Shown here one piece after another: positions 41,088-48,550 of a stretch of DNA of 63,326 bases (position 1 is the first letter of the stretch; the number at the start of each line of letters is the position of its first letter). Made by a program: the position numbers and the translations under genes. Source of the stretch: JAKFYM01 sp964416595 (GTDB taxonomy: Bacteria > Bdellovibrionota > UBA1018 > CAIPTA01); NCBI GenBank assembly GCA_964416595.1, contig CAYQES010000019.1, positions 1 to 63,326 on the forward strand. Direction: 5' to 3'. The notes under the pieces were generated by a model, which did not search any database, had not been told where the DNA came from, and was given only the letters and a program-made list of their open reading frames with translations.

Positions 41088-42193
41088 ACGAAAGGCGCGT
41101 GCTGCCCGCTGATCACCCGTTAGTGCTCCAGGTGGCCACGGATTTTCGTTTAGAAGAAAATGGTGCTCCCTGGGTAGTGCGCATGCGGGGTGAGGGTCGA
41201 TTTCACTCTTCGGTTTTTCCTGAGTTTAGCCACAGCAATCGAAACGTTTTATTAGAACTCATTCCCCGTAAAGATTGGGAACGGCCCGGATTTTTGGTGC
41301 GCTGGCTTGTGGCTTTACGTCTGCCTTATTTATTGTTTTCTTTTTTGCCTTTGTTTTTAGTTTCCGCTCTTCATTATGCGGAGCGGGGATTTTTACCTTG
41401 GCGGGAAACTGGTTTGTTGTTTGCTTCCGTGCTGCTCGTGCATATGAGCTGCAATCTCTGGGGCGATTATGAGGATCATTTGCGAGGAGTAGACAGCCCT
41501 GAACATTCCGGTGGATCGGGCGTGGTGCAAAAACTCTGGATCCCCGCTTTGCATTTGAAACTCGCGGCGGCGGCCTTGATGGTTTTAGGGATTGGCCTCG
41601 GGGTATTGCTGCTTTCCTTTTTGCCCATGGATTTTGTGGGAAGGCATTTGCTTTTATTGGCAGTGCTAGGAGCTTTGGGCGCGGCCGGATATAGCGGCTG
41701 GCCTTTTCACTATAAATATTTAGGTTTGGGTGAGCCCGTGATTTTTTTATTGAGCGGGCCTTTGGTTACCCTAGGGGCTTCTTACATTTTATTCGGGGAT
41801 CATGAGCGTTTGTTTTTTTTCGCCGGCATCTCTTTGCCCTTAGCTTTTCTCGCGGTGCTTCGCCTCCACGGCGGAAATCTCCAGCGGATTCCCTTCGACA
41901 GCATGGCCGGCTCTTTCACCATCGCCCGCTGGCTAAAATTTTCTCTTTCTAAGTGGGCGTTGGGATTTTTGTTCTTGAGTCCATTTTTGGCGGTGGCGGG
42001 ATTGTGGCTCTTAGGCATCGTGCCGAATTTTGCTTTAGTTGCTTTTGCGAGTTTGCCGGTGGCATTGCTCGCTTTTAGTCCTTTGCGTGCAGCCCAAGGC
42101 CCCTTGGATCCCGCTTGTTATGAATTGCGGGAACTCGGGGCGCGATTGCATTTAGCTTTTGGGTTGTTGTACGCGGGGAGCTTTTTCTTTTAA
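41084..42193 (+). CDS. UbiA-family prenyltransferase, MenA-like, with N-terminal extension
   Basis: 369 residues from ATG 41084, which overlaps the prenyl synthase stop (ATGA). About eight transmembrane helices begin near residue 72. The first Asp-rich loop is N-L-W-G-D-Y-E-D-H-L-R-G-V-D, close to the MenA form, and Y-K-Y-L-G-L-G-E-P-V-I-F is also MenA-like. It would attach a polyprenyl chain to 1,4-dihydroxy-2-naphthoate for menaquinone. The first 70 residues form an extra cytosolic segment not usual in MenA. The pairing with a prenyl synthase supports a quinone role. Confidence 0.82.
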   Translation: MNERRVLPADHPLVLQVATDFRLEENGAPWVVRMRGEGRFHSSVFPEFSHSNRNVLLELIPRKDWERPGFLVRWLVALRLPYLLFSFLPLFLVSALHYAERGFLPWRETGLLFASVLLVHMSCNLWGDYEDHLRGVDSPEHSGGSGVVQKLWIPALHLKLAAAALMVLGIGLGVLLLSFLPMDFVGRHLLLLAVLGALGAAGYSGWPFHYKYLGLGEPVIFLLSGPLVTLGASYILFGDHERLFFFAGISLPLAFLAVLRLHGGNLQRIPFDSMAGSFTIARWLKFSLSKWALGFLFLSPFLAVAGLWLLGIVPNFALVAFASLPVALLAFSPLRAAQGPLDPACYELRELGARLHLAFGLLYAGSFFF

Positions 42194-42214
42194 AATTCGC
42201 CTCAAGATTCTCTG

Positions 42215-42255
42215 TCGTTTTGAAACGAGGAGCACTGCGTCCCGTTTTAAAACGG
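42215..42255. repeat. two near-identical palindromes CGTTTT-n-AAACG
   Basis: TCGTTT-tg-AAACGA (42215-42228) and the perfect palindrome CCGTTTTAAAACGG (42242-42255) share a 12-bp core differing at one base and are centred 27 bp apart. They lie in the convergent gap after the prenyltransferase gene. They may be protein-binding sites or weak terminator hairpins; no T tract follows. Confidence 0.5.
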
Positions 42256-42355
42256 AATGAAATAGCTACCGGCTCTTCGATGAAAGTCAGGAAATCAAAG
42301 TTCAATGGTATAAGCGGTGAGCATTCCAGTTTGATTAACTGTCGCCTCACTCACA

Positions 42356-42619
42356 TTAGCATTGGCATTTGACTGTAACGCCACAGTAAAGACTTTTAGT
42401 TTCAACTCGCTCGCATTGAGGAGCTTCCTTCATGCAATTGTTCATGGCCTCTTTTTCTGCCCAACGCGCTAATACACAGTCATGCGCTTTGAACGTCTCA
42501 GTGGTTCCGTCATAATAATACCCTCTTACGACGGCTAGATATCCATCATTTTGAACCGCATGCGCATGACTTGTGCTCAGCAATCCGCAAAATATCAGTA
42601 ATCCGATTTGAAATTTCAT
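42356..42619 (-). CDS. small secreted cysteine-rich protein
   Basis: 87 residues with signal peptide (M-K-F-Q-I-G-L-L-I-F-C-G-L-L-S-T-S-H-A-H-A). The mature part has six cysteines (D-C-V-L-A-R, N-C-M-K-E-A-P-Q-C, L-Y-C-G, K-C-Q-C) in a spacing reminiscent of small DUF4189-type domains, which is only a loose match. GGGAG precedes ATG 42619. It diverges from the HTH-isochorismatase fusion across a region containing three palindromes. Confidence 0.65.
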   Translation of the reverse strand: MKFQIGLLIFCGLLSTSHAHAVQNDGYLAVVRGYYYDGTTETFKAHDCVLARWAEKEAMNNCMKEAPQCERVETKSLYCGVTVKCQC

Positions 42620-42694
42620 TTTTGACTCCCTTGTTGGATGCAGAAGTTATCGAAAGTCCTTCGGAACCTCCACGGCAAAGTTTGCAAGTTGGTT

Positions 42695-42749
42695 CATGCA
42701 TAAAATGCATGTCCATGGACATTCCACTTCTTGAATTCATTTGGAAGTG
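42695..42749. promoter_or_regulatory. nested palindromes upstream of the HTH-isochorismatase fusion
   Basis: Three exact inverted repeats are stacked in 55 bp: CATGCAT-aaa-ATGCATG (42695-42711), the 14-bp ATGTCCATGGACAT (42709-42722) and CACTTC-n13-GAAGTG (42725-42730 with 42744-42749). The last flanks and overlaps the -35 box of the adjacent promoter, which suggests autorepression by the fusion protein. The first two could serve the divergent gene ending at 42356. Confidence 0.6.
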
Positions 42750-42759
42750 AACATATATT
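42731..42759 (+). promoter_or_regulatory. sigma70-like promoter, possibly leaderless
   Basis: TTGAAT (42731-42736) and TATATT (42754-42759) are 17 bp apart. The TATATT ends 6 bases before ATG 42766, so transcription would start at or next to the start codon. This would give a leaderless message, in keeping with the lack of a good ribosome-binding site. Confidence 0.5.
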
Positions 42760-42765
42760 CCAGGC

Positions 42766-43596
42766 ATGCGACAGACATTTCCCTTGTCATCAGATCAACT
42801 TGAGCTTTTGCTAGCTTTCGGGGAAAGCACCGGATTGACAGCACTTGCAGAAAGCATGGGCCGAGACCCATCTGTGGTCTCTCGCGGCCTACAAAAAATC
42901 GCAGAGGATTATCCTGTCCTTATTAAAGTGAAAGGACGATGGGAACTGACGCCGCTGGGTTATCAAGTCAACGCCGCCACAAAAGAAGCTATTGCGAGCT
43001 ATCAAAAGCTGCTGACTAAAGAGACCCAAAGAGAGCAGGACAAAAAGTATCTTTCAAACAGATCCCTTTTAGTCATTATCAATGCTCAAATTGGTTTATT
43101 GGATGCAACACAACCCGGTAGAAACAATACCGAGGCGGAAAAAAATATTTCTAAGTTGTTAAATTACTGGCGCACTCAAAAGAGATCAGTCATTCACGTA
43201 AAGCATGTTTCTGATAATACAGATTCCATTTTTTACAGGAGATCTCACGGGTGTGAATTTTTATCTGGCTTACAACCTGAAGGCGGCGAAGTGGTTGTAG
43301 AGAAGACGAAATCGAGCGCTTTTGCGGAGACTGAATTGGAGGCCCGCTTAAAACAATTGGAACCCAAAAATTTAGTATTAGTTGGTTTTACTGCTAACGA
43401 ATGCATTGATGCCACCGCCAGGGACGCTTCCTCCCTAGGATTTGAGTCTTACGTAGTGGGTGATGCCACCGCAATGTTTGATGTGCGAGGCCCAGATGGA
43501 AAGCTGTTAAAGTCCGAAAGAGTCCATCGGCTGACCCTTGCAAATATTAATGCTTTCTATGCTAAAGTCATTCATACGGTCGATATCGTTTCTTAG
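42766..43596 (+). CDS. LysR-type HTH fused to isochorismatase-like domain
   Basis: 276 residues. Residues 6-75 are a LysR-type winged helix (L-E-L-L-L-A-F-G-E-S-T-G-L-T-A-L-A-E-S, then D-P-S-V-V-S-R-G-L-Q-K-I and L-T-P-L-G). Residues 98-276 match the cysteine hydrolase/isochorismatase fold (L-L-V-I-I-N-A-Q, V-V-V-E-K-T-K-S-S-A-F, G-F-T-A-N-E-C-I-D-A-T-A). The Lys (K180) and Cys (C213) of the triad are present, but the usual Asp is N106 (codon AAT). The domain may bind a nicotinamide- or isochorismate-like ligand as effector. A linker of about 22 residues joins the two parts. It is unrelated to its neighbours in function. Confidence 0.8.
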   Translation: MRQTFPLSSDQLELLLAFGESTGLTALAESMGRDPSVVSRGLQKIAEDYPVLIKVKGRWELTPLGYQVNAATKEAIASYQKLLTKETQREQDKKYLSNRSLLVIINAQIGLLDATQPGRNNTEAEKNISKLLNYWRTQKRSVIHVKHVSDNTDSIFYRRSHGCEFLSGLQPEGGEVVVEKTKSSAFAETELEARLKQLEPKNLVLVGFTANECIDATARDASSLGFESYVVGDATAMFDVRGPDGKLLKSERVHRLTLANINAFYAKVIHTVDIVS

Positions 43597-43670
43597 GTGA
43601 TCTTGAACCAAATGAATTTAGCCCACTCACAGGCCAGGAATGAACTGACCTCTAACTCCCCGCCGTCACC

Positions 43671-44516
43671 CTAAACCCGCAAAATCACATTATCAATCAG
43701 CCTTGTTTTCCCCAAAAACCCCGCGATCGCCAACGCAGCCTCACCCTCAATCACTTCTATTTCTTGTAAATCCGGCAGGCCGCGGATCTCGCAGTACTGC
43801 ACCGTAAATTCCGGCACCGTGGCCAAAGTTGCAAGCACAGGCTTTAACAACGCACTTACGTTCCGCTCCCCCACCCCATAGAGCCGTTTCGCTTCCCGCA
43901 TGGCGCGGAAAATCACCGTGGCTTTTTATCGCTCACGCTCGCTCAAATAGCGATTTCGCGGACTCATGGCCCAACCGTCGATCTCCCGCACCCTGGGCAC
44001 GATCTCGATCTGCACGGGCAGATGTTGCTTGCGCACCATCTCTTGCACCACGAGGCACTGCTGCAAATCTTTTTGCCCAAAGTAGGCCACATGGGGCTGC
44101 ACCAAGGAAAACAAACGATGCACCACGGTGGCTACGCCCCGAAAGTGCCCCGGGCGAAAGCGGCCACAGAGAGGTTCGGCCACGGGCCCTACTTCCAATA
44201 ATTCTTCAGAACCTGCGGGATACATCACTTCCACAGAGGGCGCGAACACAAAATTCACACCTTCCCTTTCAGCCAACGCCAAATCGGCTTCGAAGGTGCG
44301 GGGGTAGCGGGAAAAATCTTCATTGGGCCCGAACTGGGTGGGGTTCACGAAAATCGAAAGCACCGTTATGGGATTCTCCCGTTTGCTCTGGCGAAGCAAA
44401 GCGCCATGGCCTGGGTGCAAAGCGCCCATGGTGGGCACAAAGCCAATTTTTTGCGAAGAACGAAGACTATCCAACGCCGAGCGAAGCTCGCCCTCGTTAC
44501 GCAAAACTTGAATCAT
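43671..44516 (-). pseudogene. panC: pantothenate synthetase interrupted by an in-frame stop
   Basis: Together the two parts would encode a normal 281-residue pantothenate synthetase that joins pantoate and beta-alanine. The first part (44516-43926, 196 residues) has P-T-M-G-A-L-H-P-G-H-G-A-L and M-S-P-R-N-R-Y-L-S, then stops at TAA 43928-43926. The rest (43925-43671) continues in the same frame with K-A-T-V-I-F-R-A-M-R-E-A-K-R-L-Y and runs to the expected C-terminus. A single C-to-T change (CAA to TAA) would explain it. A GTG restart at 43916 is possible. It may be a real nonsense mutation, a sequencing error, or translated as two pieces. Starts with ATGA overlap to coaBC. Confidence 0.85.
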
Positions 44517-45721
44517 AAAGAGAAAGCCTCGGTCACGAGGGAGCGGGCTAGTTGGTGCTTGCCGGTCTTTTCGATTTTTTTCACGGAATCTAGGTGAAAC
44601 AAATACACTTCGTTATCTTGCACATCGAAGCCAATATCCCGTCGAGAAATATTGTTCAAAGCGAGGTAATCGAGGCCCTTCTTTAAAATTTTCTCCCGGG
44701 CCTTGTTAAACTCTTCTTGACCCTCACCCGCTTCCGCCGAAAATCCAAAAAACACTTGCCCTGGCTTTTTTTGTTTCCCGAGTTCCGCGAGCACATCCAC
44801 GGAAGCTTCCATCTCTAATTTTAAACTGCCTTCCCGCCGTAATTTTCCCTGCACCACTTCCGGCATGCGGAAATCCGAAACAGCCGCCGTGGCAAATACC
44901 GCTTGAGAGCTTGGCAGTTCTGCCAAGCAAGCCTTAAGCATTTCTTCCGCCGTCTCCACATTCACCACTTTTCCCCGCCGGAGCCGCGCAAAACGTTTTT
45001 CCACGGGGCCCGTGACCAGCACCACTTCCGCGCCCATTTGCTCCGCGGCCAAAGCCAAGGCGTGGCCCATACGGCCACTAGAGCGATTGGTGAGAAAGCG
45101 CACGCTGTCGATATAGGAGCGGGTGGGGCCACTCGTGACCAAAACCTTTTTGCCCTTCAAGGGCTGGCCTGCTTCCAGTAAATCATAGGCCGCGTCTGCG
45201 ATTTCCTGGGGCTCACTCATTTTGCCCATGCCCGTTTCACCGCAAGCTAAATCCCCAGCCACAGGGCCTACAAGTTCCACTCCACGAGATAACAAAACTT
45301 CCACGTTTTCTTGGGTGGCCTCCGCATTCCACATGCGGCTATTCATGGCAGGTGCCAAGAGCACAGGGCCTTGGAAAGCTAAAGCTTCCGTGAGCAAAGC
45401 ATCATCGGCTAAACCGCCCGCGTATTTCGCCAAAAAATTTGCCGTGGCAGGTGCCACCACCAAGAGATCGCCCCACTGGGCAAGATCAATGTGGGAAGTG
45501 GCGGAAAGATCGTAGGAGCCTTCATGAAGTGAGCGGAGCACGGGCTCTCCCGAGAGAGAATGAAACGTGAGCGGGCCAACGAAGCCTTCCGCCGCGGCCG
45601 TTAGGATCACCCGCACTTCGTGGCCGGCTTTTTTAAAGATCCGCACGAGCTCACATGCTTTATAGGCGGCGATGCCGCCGGTTACGCCCAGAATAATTTT
45701 ATATTTTTTTGGCAAGCCCAT
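44513..45721 (-). CDS. coaBC: bifunctional phosphopantothenoylcysteine decarboxylase/phosphopantothenate-cysteine ligase
   Basis: 402 residues joining CoaC (flavin-dependent decarboxylase; G-V-T-G-G-I-A-A-Y-K, A-P-A-M-N-S-R-M-W) and CoaB (ligase; V-T-S-G-P-T-R-S-Y-I-D). Both halves have full length. It carries out two successive steps from 4'-phosphopantothenate to 4'-phosphopantetheine. ATG 45721 overlaps the end of coaX by 23 bp. The panC start overlaps its stop. Confidence 0.95.
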   Translation of the reverse strand: MGLPKKYKIILGVTGGIAAYKACELVRIFKKAGHEVRVILTAAAEGFVGPLTFHSLSGEPVLRSLHEGSYDLSATSHIDLAQWGDLLVVAPATANFLAKYAGGLADDALLTEALAFQGPVLLAPAMNSRMWNAEATQENVEVLLSRGVELVGPVAGDLACGETGMGKMSEPQEIADAAYDLLEAGQPLKGKKVLVTSGPTRSYIDSVRFLTNRSSGRMGHALALAAEQMGAEVVLVTGPVEKRFARLRRGKVVNVETAEEMLKACLAELPSSQAVFATAAVSDFRMPEVVQGKLRREGSLKLEMEASVDVLAELGKQKKPGQVFFGFSAEAGEGQEEFNKAREKILKKGLDYLALNNISRRDIGFDVQDNEVYLFHLDSVKKIEKTGKHQLARSLVTEAFSL

Positions 45722-46421
45722 GGAGGCCCTCCAGTGTGAGTTGTGGTTGCATTCGGGAAACTAAGCGGGCGCGCCCTTGTAAATAAATACTATTGCCACC
45801 GGTAGCCACCACGGTGGTGGAGGGGGGAAGTTTTCGTTCTTCAAAAAAACGCATCACCATGCCGTCTACTTGGGAGGCAAAGCCGTGCAGCACTCCGCTG
45901 CGGATGGCGGTTTCTGTGTTGTAGCCCAGCACGGGAGAATGTTTGTTTAAATCAATCCGCGGTAATTGCGCTGTCTCGGCAAGTAAGGCCTCAAAAGAAA
46001 TGCCCAAGCCAGGAGCGATGGCGCCACCAGGAAAAGATCTTTGCTCCACACCCTCTAAGAGATCAAATTTCGTGGCGGTGCCAGCGTCCACCACCAAAAC
46101 CGCACCGGGAAAACGAAGTGCCCCTTCCATATTGGCCAAGCGGTCGATCCCTAGAGTTTCCGGATTTTCTACATCGATGCGAAATCCCCAGGGAGATTTG
46201 TGGCTCGCGAGGTGCACCTTGCCTCGGCCTCCCAAAGCATCCGCCCAACGATTACTCATTTCGGGCACCACGGATCCGATCACGGCTTTTTCGAACGCAA
46301 GCTCCCGCACCGCGGAAGGAATTCCTTCTTGAGTAGACGCGCTGCCTTTCGCAACCATCGCCCCATGGGCGAAACTCGCCCACTTCGTAAAAGTGTTGCC
46401 GATGTCGACAGTTAAAATCAT
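45699..46421 (-). CDS. coaX: type III pantothenate kinase
   Basis: 240 residues, a little short for CoaX (about 250). ASKHA-fold kinase that phosphorylates pantothenate; not inhibited by CoA. Motifs: D-I-G-N-T-F-T-K-W at the N-terminus, D-R-L-A-N-M-E-G-A, and the D-A-G-T-A-T-K-F-D phosphate loop. ATG 46421 overlaps the panB stop by 4 bp. It is part of the pan/coa operon. Confidence 0.93.
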   Translation of the reverse strand: MILTVDIGNTFTKWASFAHGAMVAKGSASTQEGIPSAVRELAFEKAVIGSVVPEMSNRWADALGGRGKVHLASHKSPWGFRIDVENPETLGIDRLANMEGALRFPGAVLVVDAGTATKFDLLEGVEQRSFPGGAIAPGLGISFEALLAETAQLPRIDLNKHSPVLGYNTETAIRSGVLHGFASQVDGMVMRFFEERKLPPSTTVVATGGNSIYLQGRARLVSRMQPQLTLEGLHGLAKKI

Positions 46422-47227
46422 TGGGTAATTTCCCGCTCGAGGCCACCCTTAGTATCCCGCACGAAATCCTCGGCGGCGCCCCGAACCAAAGTAGAAAGAT
46501 CCAAACGGGGTCGAGCAAACTTAGGGGATTTTCCTGGCGTGAATCCTAGCACATCGTTGATCACGAGCACTTCACCGTCGCATACCGAGCCGGAGCCGAT
46601 GCCGATCGTGAGGCAAGAAACACTTTCGGAAATGGCCCGGGCTACGGGTTCCGTGATGCATTCCAAAACGATCGCAAAGCAGCCCGCTTCTTCTAGGGCC
46701 TTGGCTTCCCGAAGCAATCGTTCCGCGTCGCCTTCGGTTTTTCCATGGGTGAAGTAACCGCCCATTTGGTGCACCGATTGAGGAGTTAAACCAATATGCC
46801 CCATAACGGGCATGCCCGCATGGGTGAGGCGACGGATCGTTTCGCAAATCTCAAAGCTTGCACCTTCAAGTTTTACGGCTTGAGCGCCCGCTTCCGCCAA
46901 ACAGCGGCCCGCATTCTTTAAAGCCTCTTCCTCGGAAACTTGGTAGGTGAGAAAAGGAAGATCCGCCACCACGAGGGCGCGCTTCGACCCCCGCACCACG
47001 GCCGCCGTGTGAGCTAAGATCATCTCGAGGGTTACGGGCAAGGTAGTATCAAAACCGTACACCACATTGCCGAGGGAATCGCCCACGAGCAAAATATCCA
47101 CGCCCGCATCATCTAAACACCGGGCGGTCACCACATCGTACGCGGTGAGAACGGCCACGCGCTCCCTCCCCTTCATATTGTGCAAGGATCGCAAAGTGTG
47201 ACGGCGAATTTCTGATTGTACGCTCAT
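46418..47227 (-). CDS. panB: 3-methyl-2-oxobutanoate hydroxymethyltransferase
   Basis: 269 residues, making ketopantoate from alpha-ketoisovalerate and methylene-tetrahydrofolate. Signature V-L-T-A-Y-D-V-V-T-A-R, metal residue Asp in L-L-V-G-D-S-L-G-N-V and K-L-E-G-A in the barrel are typical. Length is standard. ATG 47227 overlaps the stop of the KARI-like gene (ATGA). Confidence 0.95.
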   Translation of the reverse strand: MSVQSEIRRHTLRSLHNMKGRERVAVLTAYDVVTARCLDDAGVDILLVGDSLGNVVYGFDTTLPVTLEMILAHTAAVVRGSKRALVVADLPFLTYQVSEEEALKNAGRCLAEAGAQAVKLEGASFEICETIRRLTHAGMPVMGHIGLTPQSVHQMGGYFTHGKTEGDAERLLREAKALEEAGCFAIVLECITEPVARAISESVSCLTIGIGSGSVCDGEVLVINDVLGFTPGKSPKFARPRLDLSTLVRGAAEDFVRDTKGGLEREITQ

Positions 47228-48093
47228 AAATGAACCTCATTTATAGGAAGGTTTCGTTCTTTTTTTCGTAAAAGCGAATCGGCGAAGCTTCCGTCTTCAA
47301 TAGCTTGCCAGAGTTTTTCCGTGCGAGCCTGCAATTCGGCTTTGGGCAAAATCACGTCCGCCGCCCGCGCACCACCCGCGTAGGCTACGCTGCTTACGCG
47401 TTTTAGCATGCCGTCCACCCCGTGTTCCACCATCATATCCACGATCAGCTTTAGTTCGTTCAAGCACTCGTAGGTGGCTAAGCGCTCGTCGATTCCTTTA
47501 CTTACGAGGAATTGCACGGTGTCCTTCACCAGGCGGGGAACGGATCCGCAGAGAATCACCTGCTCGCTCAAAAGATCGGTTTTGGTTTCCTGCTCGAAAG
47601 TGGATTTGAGCACGCCCACCCGGGTGAGGCCTAAACCTTCGGCCACGAAATTGGCCAAATCCCAAGCCTTACCCGTGCCATTTTGGCGAACATCAAGCAC
47701 GCCCATCACACCGGAGCCCGCCAAGAAATTTTCCCGTAGTTTTTGGCCAATGCCTTTGGGGGCCACGAGGATGAGATCGTCGCTGGCGGAAGCCGGCAAC
47801 CCACCAAAAGTAACCGCAAAGCCGTGGGCGAAAAGAAATTGCCGGCCACTGCCACCCGATAAATAAGCGGCGAAAAAACCAGGGATGGCTTCGTCGGGGA
47901 GAAGCAGCGCGATCGGGCCCTGCAAAGCCCTTAATTCCTCGGGGAAAACCGTGGAGAAGCCGTCTTTTTTTGCTTGAGCGATTCCCTTGCCTTCCCTGCG
48001 GCCAGAAATCTGCACTTTCCAGCCAGAATCCCGCAAGTTAGCGGCCCAGGCCTTACCTTGATTTCCGTACCCCACTAGAGTAATTTCAAGCAT
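47224..48093 (-). CDS. ketol-acid reductoisomerase-like protein, probable ketopantoate reductase
   Basis: 289 residues from ATG 48093, preceded by AAAAGGAG; a longer frame from 48186 lacks support. KARI-like: N-terminal G-Y-G-N-Q-G-K-A-W-A, P-D-E-A-I-P, F-A-H-G-F-A-V, A-P-K-G-I-G, and the magnesium residues D and E in T-D-L-L-S-E-Q, plus E in Y-E-C-L-N-E-L-K. About 40 residues shorter than class I KARI (about 330). No ilvB, ilvN or ilvD is nearby. It opens the pantothenate operon, before panB, where a PanE/ketopantoate reductase is expected, so it may supply pantoate. KARI enzymes are known to do this in some bacteria. Confidence 0.8.
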   Translation of the reverse strand: MLEITLVGYGNQGKAWAANLRDSGWKVQISGRREGKGIAQAKKDGFSTVFPEELRALQGPIALLLPDEAIPGFFAAYLSGGSGRQFLFAHGFAVTFGGLPASASDDLILVAPKGIGQKLRENFLAGSGVMGVLDVRQNGTGKAWDLANFVAEGLGLTRVGVLKSTFEQETKTDLLSEQVILCGSVPRLVKDTVQFLVSKGIDERLATYECLNELKLIVDMMVEHGVDGMLKRVSSVAYAGGARAADVILPKAELQARTEKLWQAIEDGSFADSLLRKKERNLPINEVHL

Positions 48094-48139
48094 ATAGCAG
48101 CTCCTTTTAACCCCATTGAGTCTTGTACCAAGGAACACT

Positions 48140-48550
48140 ATGCTCCTCAACCTACTCAAAGCCAAAATCCACCGGGCCACGGTCACCGAAGCGAACCTCA
48201 GCTATGAGGGCAGCATCACGATCGATAAAAACATCCTGGAAGCCTCGGGGATTATGGCCCACGAGCAAGTGCATATTTGCAATATTAACAACGGCCAGCG
48301 CTTTGTGACCTACGTGATCGAAGGCGCCCCTGGGTCTGGCGCCATGTGTGTGAATGGAGCTGCCGCTCGTTTGGTAAATCCCGGGGATTTAATCATCGTG
48401 ATCAGCTATTGCCACGCCACCACCGAAGAAGCCCGGGATCATCGGCCAAAAGTGGTGTTGATGGACGAAAAAAATCGCATCAAAGATGCTTATTCCCTCA
48501 AACCCGGCGCCCCCATTGAGCCAGGCCAACCCCTATCGCGGGAGCGTTAA
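48140..48550 (+). CDS. panD: aspartate 1-decarboxylase
   Basis: 136 residues from ATG 48140 (AAGGA precedes it), making beta-alanine for pantothenate. The self-processing Gly-Ser site is Y-E-G-S-I-T at residues 22-27, which gives the pyruvoyl cofactor. K-A-K-I-H-R-A-T-V-T-E-A and the H-E-Q-V motif are conserved. It diverges from the KARI-panB-coaX-coaBC-panC operon with only 46 bp between starts, so the two sides share a promoter region. Confidence 0.95.
   Translation: MLLNLLKAKIHRATVTEANLSYEGSITIDKNILEASGIMAHEQVHICNINNGQRFVTYVIEGAPGSGAMCVNGAAARLVNPGDLIIVISYCHATTEEARDHRPKVVLMDEKNRIKDAYSLKPGAPIEPGQPLSRER

Noticed and set aside
43917..43928. Frameshift in panC
   Set aside because: Both halves lie in the same frame (start-to-start distance of 600 is a multiple of 3), so it is a nonsense codon, not an indel.
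43829..44518. Long open frame antisense to panC
   Set aside because: Runs over the conserved panC frame, is arginine/proline-rich, and has no family resemblance; a shadow frame.
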